Positions 28,186 through 36,708 of a stretch of DNA of 64,000 nucleotides are shown here, piece after piece (positions within the stretch are counted from its first letter, which is position 1; every line of letters starts with the position of its first letter). Location: assembly GCA_017442855.1 (NCBI GenBank), contig JAFSPM010000037.1, forward strand, positions 145,963 through 209,962. The letters are read 5' to 3'. The position numbers were made by a program, and so were the translations under genes. This stretch comes from Bacteroidaceae bacterium. GTDB taxonomy: Bacteria; Bacteroidota; Bacteroidia; Bacteroidales; Bacteroidaceae. The notes under the pieces are model-generated. The model had not been told where the DNA came from. It made no database searches and worked only from the letters and a program-made list of their open reading frames with translations.

Positions 28186-28793
28186 CAATGTTTCTTCCAA
28201 TTAGGTTTATGACGCTCTTCCAACTCACGCGCCAAATCCTCTATACTCAAGCCCTTGGCAGTGAGCATCACGATGAGGTGATACAACAAGTCAGAACCTT
28301 CATATATCAAGCGATCATTGGTACCGTTAGCAGCCTCAATGATGGTCTCAACGGCCTCCTCACCTACTTTTTGTGCCATCTTGTTGATGCCACTCTGGAA
28401 CAGACTGGTGGTATAGGAACCTTCTGGCATCTCCTCATGACGTTGCTGTATGAAACGCTGCAACTCTTTAAGGAACATCACAGGTTCCCGATTCTCTTCA
28501 CCCCAACAGGTATCTGTTCCCGTATGACATACAGGTCCTCTGGGATGTACCTGTATCAATAAGGTGTCATGATCGCAGTCCTCCTTGATAGACACCACAT
28601 CCAAAAAGTTGCCACTTTCTTCTCCTTTGATCCACAAACGCTGTCGTGTGCGGCTATAGAAAGTAACAAGTCCTGTTCCCACAGTCTTGTCATACGCTTC
28701 CTGATTCATATATCCGAGCATCAGCACCTTAGCTGTTTCTGCATCCTGTATAATGGCAGGTACCAGCCCGTTCATTTTGTTAAAATCTAACAT
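28185..28793 (-). CDS. hisIE: Bifunctional phosphoribosyl-AMP cyclohydrolase / phosphoribosyl-ATP pyrophosphatase
   Basis: 202 aa. The HisI half (residues ~1-110) carries the zinc Cys/His motifs in SIKEDCDHDTLL and GPVCHTGTDTCWGE. The HisE half has LFQSGINKMAQKVGEEAVET and an acidic-helix pyrophosphatase core (NDRLIYEGSDLLYHLIV). It performs steps 2 and 3 of histidine synthesis. It starts 3 nt after hisF. Confidence 0.95.
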   Translation of the reverse strand: MLDFNKMNGLVPAIIQDAETAKVLMLGYMNQEAYDKTVGTGLVTFYSRTRQRLWIKGEESGNFLDVVSIKEDCDHDTLLIQVHPRGPVCHTGTDTCWGEENREPVMFLKELQRFIQQRHEEMPEGSYTTSLFQSGINKMAQKVGEEAVETIIEAANGTNDRLIYEGSDLLYHLIVMLTAKGLSIEDLARELEERHKPNWKKH

Positions 28794-28796
28794 CTT

Positions 28797-29552
28797 TTAC
28801 CTTCTTATTGTGATATTCTCGTTGCAAAGATACGACTTTAATTCGGAAATACGTATATCTCCAAAGTGAAAAACGCCAGCTGCCAGTGCAGCATCTGCTT
28901 TTCCTATGGTAAAAACATCACGAAAATGTTCCATCTTACCTGCTCCACCTGATGCGATGACCGGTATCGACAAGTCATCACTAAGTTTTGCCAACGCCTC
29001 ATTGGCATAGCCCGTACGCACACCGTCATGGTTCATGCTGGTAAAAAGAATCTCGCCTGCACCGCGCTGCTCACCTTCCTTTGCCCAGCTGAACAACTCT
29101 TTGTCGGTCTCTACCCTGCCACCATTCAAATAGCACCACCATCCCTTCTCCGTCTGTTTGGCATCAATCGCCAACACGCAAACCTGCGATCCGAAGTTAC
29201 GGGCTATCTCGTCTATCAGTTCAGGATGTTTGATAGCTGCCGAGTTGATGGATATCTTATCGGCACCAGCGCCCAGCAGTCTGTCCACGTCACTCAACTC
29301 ATGGATGCCACCACCCACCGTAAAGGGGATGCTGATATTCTCGGCAATGCGTTTTACCAATTCGGTAAAAGTCTTACGCCCCTCGAAACTGGCCGTAATA
29401 TCCAGGAAGACCAGTTCGTCGGCACCCTGCTCGCTGTAAGCACGTGCCAGTTCCACTGGGTCGCCAGCCTGACGAAGGTTCACAAAGTTAGTGCCCTTCA
29501 CCGTCTGTCCGTCCTTGATGTCCAGACAAGGTATGATTCGTTTAGCTAACAT
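28797..29552 (-). CDS. hisF: Imidazole glycerol phosphate synthase, cyclase subunit
   Basis: 251 aa, a TIM-barrel of standard length. [20 protein letters not shown], catalytic Asp in [24 protein letters not shown], the second catalytic Asp in [14 protein letters not shown], and [12 protein letters not shown] are present. It pairs with HisH. It starts 2 nt after the hisA stop. Confidence 0.96.
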   Translation of the reverse strand: MLAKRIIPCLDIKDGQTVKGTNFVNLRQAGDPVELARAYSEQGADELVFLDITASFEGRKTFTELVKRIAENISIPFTVGGGIHELSDVDRLLGAGADKISINSAAIKHPELIDEIARNFGSQVCVLAIDAKQTEKGWWCYLNGGRVETDKELFSWAKEGEQRGAGEILFTSMNHDGVRTGYANEALAKLSDDLSIPVIASGGAGKMEHFRDVFTIGKADAALAAGVFHFGDIRISELKSYLCNENITIRR

Positions 29553-29554
29553 AC

Positions 29555-30280
29555 TTATTGAATTACGTACTTCTCTATATCTGTAATTGTAATGCGGCCC
29601 TCATAAAGCGCCTTGCCAAAAATCACGCCAGGCACGTTTGCTTCCGCCAGTGCCTCAATATCCTCCATGCTGCTCACGCCACCACTGGCAATAAGGTACA
29701 AGTCGGGATATTGAGCCAAAATATCTTTGTATAAAGAGATGGCAGGTCCTTGCAACATGCCATCCCTACTGATTTCAGTGCATATCACCTTCTGCACACC
29801 TTGTTGCGTATAATGCTGCAGAAATGCCATCAGTTCGTTGTCGCTGTCTTCCAGCCATCCACTTACGGCTACCTTTCCCTCTTTCACATCGGCGCCTAAG
29901 ATGATTCTCTCAGGACCATATTTCAGCAACCAACGCTGAAAGGTATCAGGCTCTTTTACGGCAATGCTGCCACCTGTCACCATCTGCGCCCCACAATCAA
30001 ACACAATGCGCAGGTCATCATCTGTCTTCACCCCACCACCAAAATCTATCACCAGACTGGTGGCATTGGCAATCTGCTCCAGCGTGCGCCAGTTCACCAC
30101 ATGCATTGATTTAGCGCCATCCAAATCCACCACATGCAGACGGGTAATGCCATGATCTTCCATCTCCTTGGCCACATCAGCAGGCAAAGCACTGTATTCC
30201 TTCACCTTGTCATAGTCACCCTGCGAGAGCCTCACGCACTTGCCGTCGATGATATCTATAGCGGGTATCAGTTCAATCAT
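29555..30280 (-). CDS. hisA: ProFAR isomerase
   Basis: 241 aa TIM-barrel. [20 protein letters not shown] carries the catalytic Asp; the phosphate loop is [13 protein letters not shown]; the second Asp is in [13 protein letters not shown], and [12 protein letters not shown] follows. It does step 4 of histidine synthesis. The start overlaps the hisH stop by 4 nt. Confidence 0.96.
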   Translation of the reverse strand: MIELIPAIDIIDGKCVRLSQGDYDKVKEYSALPADVAKEMEDHGITRLHVVDLDGAKSMHVVNWRTLEQIANATSLVIDFGGGVKTDDDLRIVFDCGAQMVTGGSIAVKEPDTFQRWLLKYGPERIILGADVKEGKVAVSGWLEDSDNELMAFLQHYTQQGVQKVICTEISRDGMLQGPAISLYKDILAQYPDLYLIASGGVSSMEDIEALAEANVPGVIFGKALYEGRITITDIEKYVIQ

Positions 30281-30870
30281 ATCTCAAACAAGAAGTTTTT
30301 AAGAATCTGTTCGCCTATCGAGCCACTCTTTTCGGGATGAAACTGGGTAGCATAGAAATTGTCTTTCTGCATGGCAGCACTGAAAGGCTGTATATAGTCG
30401 GTGGTTGCCGCCGTATAGTCGCCCACAGGCACATAGTAGCTGTGCACGAAATACACGTAAGGGTCAGCAGGCAGTCCTTTCAGCAGCTTGCCCTTCATAT
30501 TATATAAGGTATTCCAACCCATGTGTGGCACTTTATCCTCATGGCGCTGGTTGATAAAACGTTTCACCTCAGTGTCAAAGATACCTAAGCACTGGGTATC
30601 ACCTTCCTCTGAATAGCGGCACATCAGTTGCATACCCAGACATATACCCAACACTGGTTTCGTAAGACTCTTGATCAGCAAGTCAAGACCACGTTCCTTC
30701 AAGAAACTCATGGTGGTAGCAGCCTCTCCCACTCCGGGAAAAATCACCTTGTCGGCATTTCGTATCAGTTGTTCATCAGCCGTAATGACAGATGCCACGC
30801 CCAGCCTTTTCAAGGCATTCTCTACCGAGCGTATATTGCCAGCATTATAGTCTATGATGACTGCTTTCAT
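30277..30870 (-). CDS. hisH: Imidazole glycerol phosphate synthase, glutaminase subunit
   Basis: 197 aa class I glutamine amidotransferase. The triad is visible as nucleophile Cys in LGICLGMQLM and His-Glu near the end in TQFHPEKSG. VFVHSYYVP and HMGWNTL are typical HisH stretches. It is the first gene of hisH-A-F-IE-ftsE. Its promoter overlaps that of the divergent tRNA-Asp. Confidence 0.95.
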   Translation of the reverse strand: MKAVIIDYNAGNIRSVENALKRLGVASVITADEQLIRNADKVIFPGVGEAATTMSFLKERGLDLLIKSLTKPVLGICLGMQLMCRYSEEGDTQCLGIFDTEVKRFINQRHEDKVPHMGWNTLYNMKGKLLKGLPADPYVYFVHSYYVPVGDYTAATTDYIQPFSAAMQKDNFYATQFHPEKSGSIGEQILKNFLFEI

Positions 30871-30922
30871 TATTCTCTAATTCTGTTAGTAAAAAAAATC
30901 GGCAACAAAAATAGCAAAATTA

Positions 30923-30964
30923 TTTGCACAATCCAAATATAATACATACCTTTGCAACCGCAAA
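30923..30964. promoter_or_regulatory. Interleaved divergent promoters: tRNA-Asp (+) and hisH (-)
   Basis: Plus strand: TTTG at 30923-30926, 20 nt, TACCTTTG at 30947-30954, leading to tRNA-Asp. Minus strand: TTTG as CAAA at 30961-30964, 19 nt, TATATTTG as CAAATATA at 30934-30941, leading to hisH. The two occupy the same 42 bp, so polymerase binding should be mutually exclusive. Confidence 0.7.
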
Positions 30965-30972
30965 ACCAAATT

Positions 30973-31046
30973 GGTGCGTTAGTTCAGTTGGTTAGAATAC
31001 GTGCCTGTCACGCACGGGGTCACGAGTTCGAGTCTCGTACGCACCG
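30973..31046 (+). tRNA. tRNA-Asp (GTC)
   Basis: Acceptor stem GGTGCGT / ACGCACC, D-arm TTAGTTCAGTTGGTTAGAA, anticodon loop CTGTCAC with GTC, and T-arm CGAGTTCGAGTCTCG. The discriminator is G. CCA is not encoded. Confidence 0.96.
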
Positions 31047-31049
31047 CCT

Positions 31050-31078
31050 AAAGGATAGCTCACAAGGCTATCCTTTTT
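31050..31078 (+). terminator. Terminator after tRNA-Asp
   Basis: Stem AAAGGATAGC / GCTATCCTTT, 8-nt loop region, followed by TTTTTGTTTT. It starts 4 nt after the tRNA. Confidence 0.85.
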
Positions 31079-31081
31079 GTT

Positions 31082-31270
31082 TTATACGGGCCTGAACTGT
31101 CGTTGTTCCTCGTTATACACGAAGCCGTTTTCCAACAAAACAGCCTTCAGTTCCTCCATGTCCTTGTCAAAGTAAGCGCACAAGCCCTCCAAGTCGTCAA
31201 ACTCGCCGTCTCTCAGCAGCATGTTCACGCTGGAAACCAGCATCATCGGATCATTGGGTAGATAGTCCAT
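31082..31270 (-). CDS. DUF4250 protein
   Basis: 62 aa: MDYLPNDPMMLVSSVNMLLR then DLEGLCAYFD and LENGFVYNEEQRQF. The start PNDPMMLxSxVNxxLRD is the hallmark of the small DUF4250 family found in many anaerobes. It is soluble and its function is unknown. It lies on the opposite strand just behind the tRNA-Asp terminator. Confidence 0.85.
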   Translation of the reverse strand: MDYLPNDPMMLVSSVNMLLRDGEFDDLEGLCAYFDKDMEELKAVLLENGFVYNEEQRQFRPV

Positions 31271-31303
31271 TGTCTATTCTTGTTTTTAGTTAAGCATATT
31301 CTC

Positions 31304-31933
31304 TTACAGCATAAAACGGTCAAACATCGCCTTATAGGCCTCCACCTTTTTGTCAAAGGCCAATGGATAAGCCCTTGATGACGAAGGAAGACGATAGAGC
31401 ACTATCTGCATACCATCGCAGTTGCTAACGTCAGGTACAGGTACAGAGCCATTCACCTTAGGCATTTCAGCGATGTGAAGTATATCACAGATGGTTGCTG
31501 TAGCTTTCTCGCCTGTAGTGACAATAGCTCGCAAATGAGGAAGACGTTTCATCAGTTGCTGTATATCGGTAGGCTCCACCACTTCCAGGAACTTATCGGA
31601 AGCATTGTCCTTCAGTCGCCTCACAGCCGTAGAGGTGTCGAAGAAAGCAATGCCCTTTTCCTGGCAAAACGCCACAATCTCCTCTATCTTGAACCGCTTG
31701 GCAGCTTCATCCACAAAGTGATGACGGTTGCCAAAGAACACTGCCCCCTCAATTCTCCAGTGGTCGTTGATGAAGTTAGGATAGAAGAAGTCCATGCACC
31801 ACCGCTTTCGCTGGGGAGGAAAGCTACCCAGAAACAACACCTTGCCATTTTCGGGCAAGAACGGTTGCAAAGGATGATACTCCACCTCATCAGTGCTACG
31901 CTGTATATTCTCTATGTTCAGATACGATATCAT
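31304..31933 (-). CDS. Uracil-DNA-glycosylase-family protein
   Basis: 209 aa. The UDG-fold signatures are VLFLGSFPPQRKRWCMDFFY at the active-site loop and the substrate-binding loop LYRLPSSSRAYPLAF, where the family has an (H/P)PSPS type loop. It may excise damaged or mismatched bases (MUG/UDG-like), but the specificity is not readable. It lies next to other repair and stress genes (bcp, alkD-like). Confidence 0.72.
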   Translation of the reverse strand: MISYLNIENIQRSTDEVEYHPLQPFLPENGKVLFLGSFPPQRKRWCMDFFYPNFINDHWRIEGAVFFGNRHHFVDEAAKRFKIEEIVAFCQEKGIAFFDTSTAVRRLKDNASDKFLEVVEPTDIQQLMKRLPHLRAIVTTGEKATATICDILHIAEMPKVNGSVPVPDVSNCDGMQIVLYRLPSSSRAYPLAFDKKVEAYKAMFDRFML

Positions 31934-31988
31934 GGCATCAAAGATACGAAAAACGCAACAATCTCTGCGCTGATGACAGGATAATTAT

Positions 31989-31996
31989 TATCTTTG
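31989..31996 (+). promoter_or_regulatory. -7 element upstream of bcp
   Basis: TATCTTTG matches TAnnTTTG and lies 27 nt before the bcp start. No good -33 TTTG at 19-21 nt was found. Confidence 0.5.
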
Positions 31997-32023
31997 CACC
32001 ATAACTACTAAAAAACATTGGTT

Positions 32024-32476
32024 ATGAACATAGGAGATAAAGCCCCCGAGATACTGGGCAAAGACGAACAGGGACGTGATATCCGTCTGAGTGATTATCG
32101 TGGACGCAAACTGGTGCTCTATTTTTACCCCAAGGACAACACCAGTGGCTGCACAGCAGAGGCATGCAGCCTGCGTGATCGTTACAGCGACCTGCAAGGA
32201 GCAGGCTACGAGGTGGTAGGCGTGAGCAAAGACTCAGCTGCCTCTCATGTAAAGTTCAAGGAGAAACACGAACTGCCTTTCCCACTGATAGCCGATGTTG
32301 ACCACACCCTCCTGGAAGCCATGGGCGCCTGGGGCGAGAAAGTCATGTATGGCAAGAAGACAGTAGGCACCATCCGCACCACCTTTATCATCAACGAAGA
32401 AGGCATCATCGAGCAGATTTATGCCGGCAAGCAGGTGAAGACCAAGGAGCATGCCGACCAGATCTTGGCAAAATAA
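32024..32476 (+). CDS. bcp: Thioredoxin-dependent peroxiredoxin, Bcp/PrxQ type
   Basis: 150 aa from MNIGDKAPE; an in-frame ATG 6 nt earlier is less likely. The peroxidatic Cys is in DNTSGCTAEACSLRDRY and the resolving Cys stands five residues later, as in atypical 2-Cys PrxQ proteins. YFYPKDNT and EKVMYGKKTVGT are typical. It detoxifies hydroperoxides in the cytoplasm using thioredoxin. Confidence 0.93.
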   Translation: MNIGDKAPEILGKDEQGRDIRLSDYRGRKLVLYFYPKDNTSGCTAEACSLRDRYSDLQGAGYEVVGVSKDSAASHVKFKEKHELPFPLIADVDHTLLEAMGAWGEKVMYGKKTVGTIRTTFIINEEGIIEQIYAGKQVKTKEHADQILAK

Positions 32477-32482
32477 CAACTT

Positions 32483-33244
32483 TCAGCTTTTCATCCATTC
32501 CCTGCGCTCTGCTTCGTCCATCTTCTCAATGGCATAGCGGAGTGTAGTGCGTGGCATCTCGTGCACATGCTGTCGCAAGAATGCACGCAGCAATTCCATG
32601 CTCACCCGTTTGCCCATCTCACGCAGCATCCATCCCACCGCCTTGTGCATCAGGTCGTGCGGATGGTGCAGGTGCATCTCGGCATAGCGCAGGCACCACG
32701 ACGGGTCGCCCGCCTGCGATGTTTGCCAGGTACACACCATACTCATGCGTTGTCGCCACAGGTTATTGCTATGCGCCAGTTCGTCAAGTACCTTTTGTTT
32801 ATAGTTTTTGTCCCCCAGCTGTGAAGGCAATAGCAGCCAAGAGCCCAGTATCTTAGGCACAGACAAGTCCACTAAGTCCCAGTTATTTGCCTGTTCGGCA
32901 TATTGCAGATACATTGTCACTATCTCATCGCGCCCTTTGATGGCCTCCACCTCATTTTCCAGTCGCTTGGTAGCCAGCTTCTCAAATTTCGCCACAAGTA
33001 TCAGCAGTCCGCAGAGCCTCACCTCATGCCATTTGTTCATCAGCAGCTCAGGCACCTCATTCAGTGGGTACTCCTTCCATACCCCCTTCACCACCTCCCT
33101 GGTCTGTGGCACTTTCAATCCCAAGAACGCATCGCCCTCACCATACTCCCCCTCTCCAGTCTTGAAGAAGCCCATCAGCACCTCTCGTTGCTTATCATTC
33201 CGCAACAATTCCATATATCTTATAATCTCCTTTGCGGTATTCAT
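32483..33244 (-). CDS. AlkD-like DNA alkylation repair protein
   Basis: 253 aa from MNTAKEIIRYMELLRN. A frame open to 33304 would add 20 residues unlike the family. It is made of HEAT-like helices: FLGLKVPQTREVVKGVWKEY, NNWDLVDLSVPKILG, WRQRMSMVCTWQ and a final HDLMHKAVGWMLREMGKR, which is the AlkD DNA-binding signature. It excises N3/N7-alkylpurines without base flipping. It converges on bcp, 6 nt away. Confidence 0.88.
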   Translation of the reverse strand: MNTAKEIIRYMELLRNDKQREVLMGFFKTGEGEYGEGDAFLGLKVPQTREVVKGVWKEYPLNEVPELLMNKWHEVRLCGLLILVAKFEKLATKRLENEVEAIKGRDEIVTMYLQYAEQANNWDLVDLSVPKILGSWLLLPSQLGDKNYKQKVLDELAHSNNLWRQRMSMVCTWQTSQAGDPSWCLRYAEMHLHHPHDLMHKAVGWMLREMGKRVSMELLRAFLRQHVHEMPRTTLRYAIEKMDEAERREWMKS

Positions 33245-33360
33245 ATCAGAACATGCCAGTAACTCATTTTCGCAAAGGTACAACTTTTTCCTTTCTCCAA
33301 ACAATCATTATTGAAATATTCTTCTTACCTTTACGGTAATTATTAATAATTGTATCGACC

Positions 33361-34629
33361 ATGAAAAGATTTGTTTCAACCTTACTTTTGGTGTTTATCA
33401 CCATGATGACCTGGGCGCAAAGCAATGCTGCATTTGACAAGCTCAAGGCTGATCCGAAAAAGGCTTATGGCAATGATTACCCTTACGAAATGAAGGTTAG
33501 TAAGCTGACCAAAACGCCCAAAGGATACAAACCATTTTACATCAGTCACTACGCTCGTCACGGATCGCGTTATTACTGGAGCGACCAGCTATACAAAGAC
33601 CTGGACACGCTGCTTACCACCGCCCACGACAAGCGCTTGCTTACCCAAGAGGGTGAGAACTTCTACAACAAGTTTATGGTGGCCAAGCAGGAACTGATGA
33701 CGGGTGTTAGCGAACTTACGCAACTGGGTTGGGACCAGCATCAGTTTATTGCCCGTACCATGTATAACAACTTCCCTGAAGTGTTCAAGAAAGGGGGCAA
33801 TGTATTGGCTATCTCATCACTGTCAGGTCGCTGCGTCATCAGTATGGCTGCTTTCTGTCAGGAACTGGTGCAGTGTAACCCCAAAATAGAGATACGTGAG
33901 CAGTCATCGCGCTTTACCCTCGACGGGGTGGTGCCTACTGACAGTCAGAACCCTGTAAAGCATAACTTTCCAAGACCGAACAGGCCTCGTTATGAGAACA
34001 ATCGTGATAAGTTCCAAAGCGACAACAGTCTGAGCAGCAAGGTAGTGGAAAGAGTATTTACCAGCACCGAGGGCTTGCCTGGCAAACCAGAGACATTGGG
34101 CAACAGCCTCATCGGTCTTTATACTACATTGCCCAGCATCTTCCACGAGGGCATGATGGGCAACATCGTGACTGACCAGGAGATTGTGGATCGTTGGGAG
34201 GCTTCGAACCTGGGTTCGTACTCATGGGTTTTTGCAGGCCAGTATAACATGATTCCTATCTTGGAAGACATCATGAACAAGGCTGATGCGGTGGTGAAAG
34301 GCACCAGCGACCGTATATCGGACTTGCGCTTCGGACATGACACTTGCATTGGTCCGCTGACCGTACTGATGGGCATCAACGGTGCCGACCTTGACCCTGA
34401 GGATCCCTATGAGGTGAAGAACATCTACCAGAACTGGGAGACTTGCAAGGCTTCGAACATCCAGTTGGTGTTCTATCGTGGCAAGAAGGGCAGCGATGAC
34501 ATTCTGGTAAAGTGCCTGCTGAATGGCGATGAGGCAAAACTGCCTGTGCCTACCAGCATGTACCCATATTATAAGTGGAGCGATTTCAAGAAGTATTATC
34601 AGGATAAGATTAACAGCATCGTGAAATAA
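33361..34629 (+). CDS. Secreted histidine-type acid phosphatase (MINPP/phytase-like)
   Basis: 422 aa with a signal peptide ending FITMMTWAQ. The catalytic motif HYARHGSRYYW (RHGxR) is near residue 65 and the proton-donor motif LRFGHDTCIGPL near 325 (HD type). This is branch 2 of the histidine phosphatase family, which includes multiple-inositol-polyphosphate phosphatases of gut Bacteroidota. It probably acts in the periplasm on phosphorylated sugars, inositols or similar substrates. Confidence 0.85.
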   Translation: MKRFVSTLLLVFITMMTWAQSNAAFDKLKADPKKAYGNDYPYEMKVSKLTKTPKGYKPFYISHYARHGSRYYWSDQLYKDLDTLLTTAHDKRLLTQEGENFYNKFMVAKQELMTGVSELTQLGWDQHQFIARTMYNNFPEVFKKGGNVLAISSLSGRCVISMAAFCQELVQCNPKIEIREQSSRFTLDGVVPTDSQNPVKHNFPRPNRPRYENNRDKFQSDNSLSSKVVERVFTSTEGLPGKPETLGNSLIGLYTTLPSIFHEGMMGNIVTDQEIVDRWEASNLGSYSWVFAGQYNMIPILEDIMNKADAVVKGTSDRISDLRFGHDTCIGPLTVLMGINGADLDPEDPYEVKNIYQNWETCKASNIQLVFYRGKKGSDDILVKCLLNGDEAKLPVPTSMYPYYKWSDFKKYYQDKINSIVK

Positions 34630-34651
34630 GAAACAAAAATACGGCAGAGTT

Positions 34652-34682
34652 TTTGTTGTTTCCAAATAAAGCACTACCTTTG
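34652..34682 (+). promoter_or_regulatory. Promoter of tRNA-Thr (and probably mltG-nudC)
   Basis: TTTG at 34652-34655, 19 nt, TACCTTTG at 34675-34682: a full consensus. Transcription should begin about 25 nt before the tRNA. No other promoter precedes mltG. Confidence 0.72.
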
Positions 34683-34713
34683 CAGTCGCAAAAGCAACAA
34701 AAGCTGCTGCATC

Positions 34714-34786
34714 GCCACTTTAGCTCAGTCGGTAGAGCAACGCATTCGTAACGCGTAGGTCGCCAGTTCAAGTCTGGCAAGTGGCT
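34714..34786 (+). tRNA. tRNA-Thr (CGT)
   Basis: Acceptor GCCACTT / AAGTGGC, D-arm TAGCTCAGTCGGTAGAGCA, anticodon loop TTCGTAA with CGT, T-arm GCCAGTTCAAGTCTGGC, discriminator T. CCA is not encoded. There is one A-C mismatch at the base of the anticodon loop. The mltG start codon is 10 nt downstream. Confidence 0.95.
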
Positions 34787-34796
34787 CAAAACTCGC

Positions 34797-35834
34797 ATGA
34801 AGAAACGCACCATACACATTCTGATTGGCATTTTTATCGCCTTAGTGCTGGTGGCTTGTGCCATCGGCGGTGCTTTCTATTATTTCTTCATGGCACCACA
34901 ATTCTTCCCCCAGCAAACTGCCTATGTCTATATTGATCGTGACGATACGGCCGACTCGGTGTATGTCAAGGTGCAGGAGGTGGGCAACGTGAAGGATTTT
35001 CATGGTTTCAAGTGGATGAGCGAGTACCGTCACTATCCTGAGAGCATCAGTACTGGGCGCTACGAGATTCGCAACGGCGAGAGTGTGTATCATGTGTTCA
35101 GCCGTATCTGGCGAGGCTATCAAACGCCTTTGAACGTTACCATCAACAGTGCTCGCACCATGAGGAGGTTGGCCGGACAGGTGGGGCGTCAGCTGATGAT
35201 TGACTCTGTGGAGATTGCCATCTTGATGTATGACTCGGCTTTTCAGGTGAAGATGGGTTATACCAAAGAGACGATGCCTGCATTGTTTATCCCTGAGACC
35301 TATGAGATGTACTGGGATATCTCGGTGGATGAGTTTTTCGAGCGTATGCAGACTGAGCATAAAAGGTTCTGGAACAACAGTCGTCAGGCCAAAGCCAAAG
35401 AGATGGGACTGACAGAGAACGAGGTATCTACCCTTGCCTCGATTGTGGAGGAGGAAACCAACAACAATCCAGAGAAACCATCGGTAGCTGGTTTGTACTA
35501 TAACCGCTTGCGTATAGGCATGCCTTTACAAGCTGACCCTACCATCAAGTTTGCGCTGCAAGAGTTTGGCATTCGCCGTATCCTCAACTCTGATCTGAAC
35601 GTGGAGTCGCCTTATAACACCTATCTGCACAAAGGATTGCCTCCTGGTCCAATACGCATCCCTTCTGTAGTGGGCTTGGATGCCGTATTGAACTATACAC
35701 ATCATAATTATCTCTATATGTGTGCCAAGGAAGACTTCTCTGGTACGCACAACTTTGCCGCCACCTATCGTGAGCACCTGAACAATGCACAGCGTTACTG
35801 GGCGGCTCTGAACAAACGTAGGATCAGCAGATGA
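34797..35834 (+). CDS. mltG: Endolytic murein transglycosylase MltG
   Basis: 345 aa with an N-terminal membrane anchor (ILIGIFIALVLVACAIGGAF). The YceG domain has the catalytic Glu in STLASIVEEETNN, then AGLYYNRLRIGMPLQADPT, NTYLHKGLPPGPI and the C-terminal HNFAATYREH. It cuts nascent glycan strands in the periplasm and sets their length. Only 10 nt, with no Shine-Dalgarno sequence, separate it from the tRNA-Thr 3' end. The gene overlaps nudC by 4 nt. Confidence 0.94.
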   Translation: MKKRTIHILIGIFIALVLVACAIGGAFYYFFMAPQFFPQQTAYVYIDRDDTADSVYVKVQEVGNVKDFHGFKWMSEYRHYPESISTGRYEIRNGESVYHVFSRIWRGYQTPLNVTINSARTMRRLAGQVGRQLMIDSVEIAILMYDSAFQVKMGYTKETMPALFIPETYEMYWDISVDEFFERMQTEHKRFWNNSRQAKAKEMGLTENEVSTLASIVEEETNNNPEKPSVAGLYYNRLRIGMPLQADPTIKFALQEFGIRRILNSDLNVESPYNTYLHKGLPPGPIRIPSVVGLDAVLNYTHHNYLYMCAKEDFSGTHNFAATYREHLNNAQRYWAALNKRRISR

Positions 35835-36670
35835 AATGGTTTGTATTCTATAATGGTCAACTGCTGTTACAGCAGCAAGGCGATGCTTTGCAGGTGCCTG
35901 AAGGCGACAATCCTCCAGTGCCTGTGCCTGCTGGTCATCAGGTGCATGAGGTGACGATGGACGATGGCGTGAAGGTGAAGACTTTCGAGCTGGATAAAGA
36001 AGTGGAGGAGTTGGCTGTTCAAGCCTGCCATGAAGAGCCCACAGCACTCCTCCCCTTAGCAAGGGGAGGTGTTTGCGAAGCAAACAGAGGGGTATGTCAA
36101 TGGTCAATGGTTGGTTTACGTGATTCCTTCAACTATATCCCTTTAGAAGATTATCTCTGCGGAGGAAAAGCCTCACAGATTCTCTATTGGGACAAGCACA
36201 GTCGCTTCTGTCCCACTTGTGGGGTACCTACCGTACAGGAGACGCCCATCATGAAGAAATGTCCTATGTGTGGACTGGAAATGTATCCTCCTATCGCTAC
36301 TGCCATCATTGTGCTGATTCAGCGTGGTGACGAGATACTGCTGGTGCACAATCGTGCGTTCAAACGCGACTACTACGGACTGGTGGCTGGCTTCCTGGAG
36401 GCTGGCGAGAGTCTGGAGCAGTGTGTGCATCGTGAGGTAATGGAAGAGACAGGACTCACCATTAAGAACCTTCGATACTTTGGCAGTCAGACATGGCCCT
36501 ACCCCAGCGGACTGATGGTAGGGTTCACAGCCGAATACGAAAGCGGTACCATCAAATTGCAGGAAGACGAACTGACGGCAGGTGCCTTCTACAATCGCAA
36601 TAACCTACCGCATATTCCGCAAAAGATGAGCATCGCCCGCAAGCTCATAGACTGGTGGTTGACGAAATAA
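35831..36670 (+). CDS. nudC: NAD+ diphosphatase / RNA deNADding Nudix enzyme
   Basis: 279 aa. The order is an N-terminal domain, a zinc ribbon (FCPTCGVPT then KKCPMCGLEM), and a Nudix box GFLEAGESLEQCVHREVMEETG. After the box comes QTWPYPSGLMVGF, the NudC SQPWPFPxS-like motif. It hydrolyses NADH or the NAD cap of RNA. Residues ~74-88 (LLPLARGGVCEANRG) are encoded by a palindromic repeat inserted in frame, in the poorly conserved N-terminal domain. It is co-transcribed with mltG. Confidence 0.92.
   Translation: MKWFVFYNGQLLLQQQGDALQVPEGDNPPVPVPAGHQVHEVTMDDGVKVKTFELDKEVEELAVQACHEEPTALLPLARGGVCEANRGVCQWSMVGLRDSFNYIPLEDYLCGGKASQILYWDKHSRFCPTCGVPTVQETPIMKKCPMCGLEMYPPIATAIIVLIQRGDEILLVHNRAFKRDYYGLVAGFLEAGESLEQCVHREVMEETGLTIKNLRYFGSQTWPYPSGLMVGFTAEYESGTIKLQEDELTAGAFYNRNNLPHIPQKMSIARKLIDWWLTK
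36050..36093. repeat. Palindromic intergenic-type repeat inside nudC
   Basis: It consists of the palindrome CTCCCCTTAGCAAGGGGAG, then a second small palindrome TTTGCGAAGCAAA, then GAGGGGT. The same architecture (CTCCCCT...AGGGGAG, TGT, small palindrome, GAGGGGT) recurs in intergenic DNA at 52992-53032. Here it is translated without a stop or frameshift. Confidence 0.75.
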
Positions 36671-36676
36671 AAAACA

Positions 36677-36700
36677 ATCCCCCGCCGAATGGCAGGGGAT
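36677..36700. terminator. Bidirectional terminator nudC/nqrF
   Basis: ATCCCC-CGCC, GAAT loop, GGCA-GGGGAT, with T-rich sequence after it and A-rich before. It stands between convergent genes and is another member of the recurring hairpin type. Confidence 0.85.
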
Positions 36701-36708
36701 TTGTTTTG

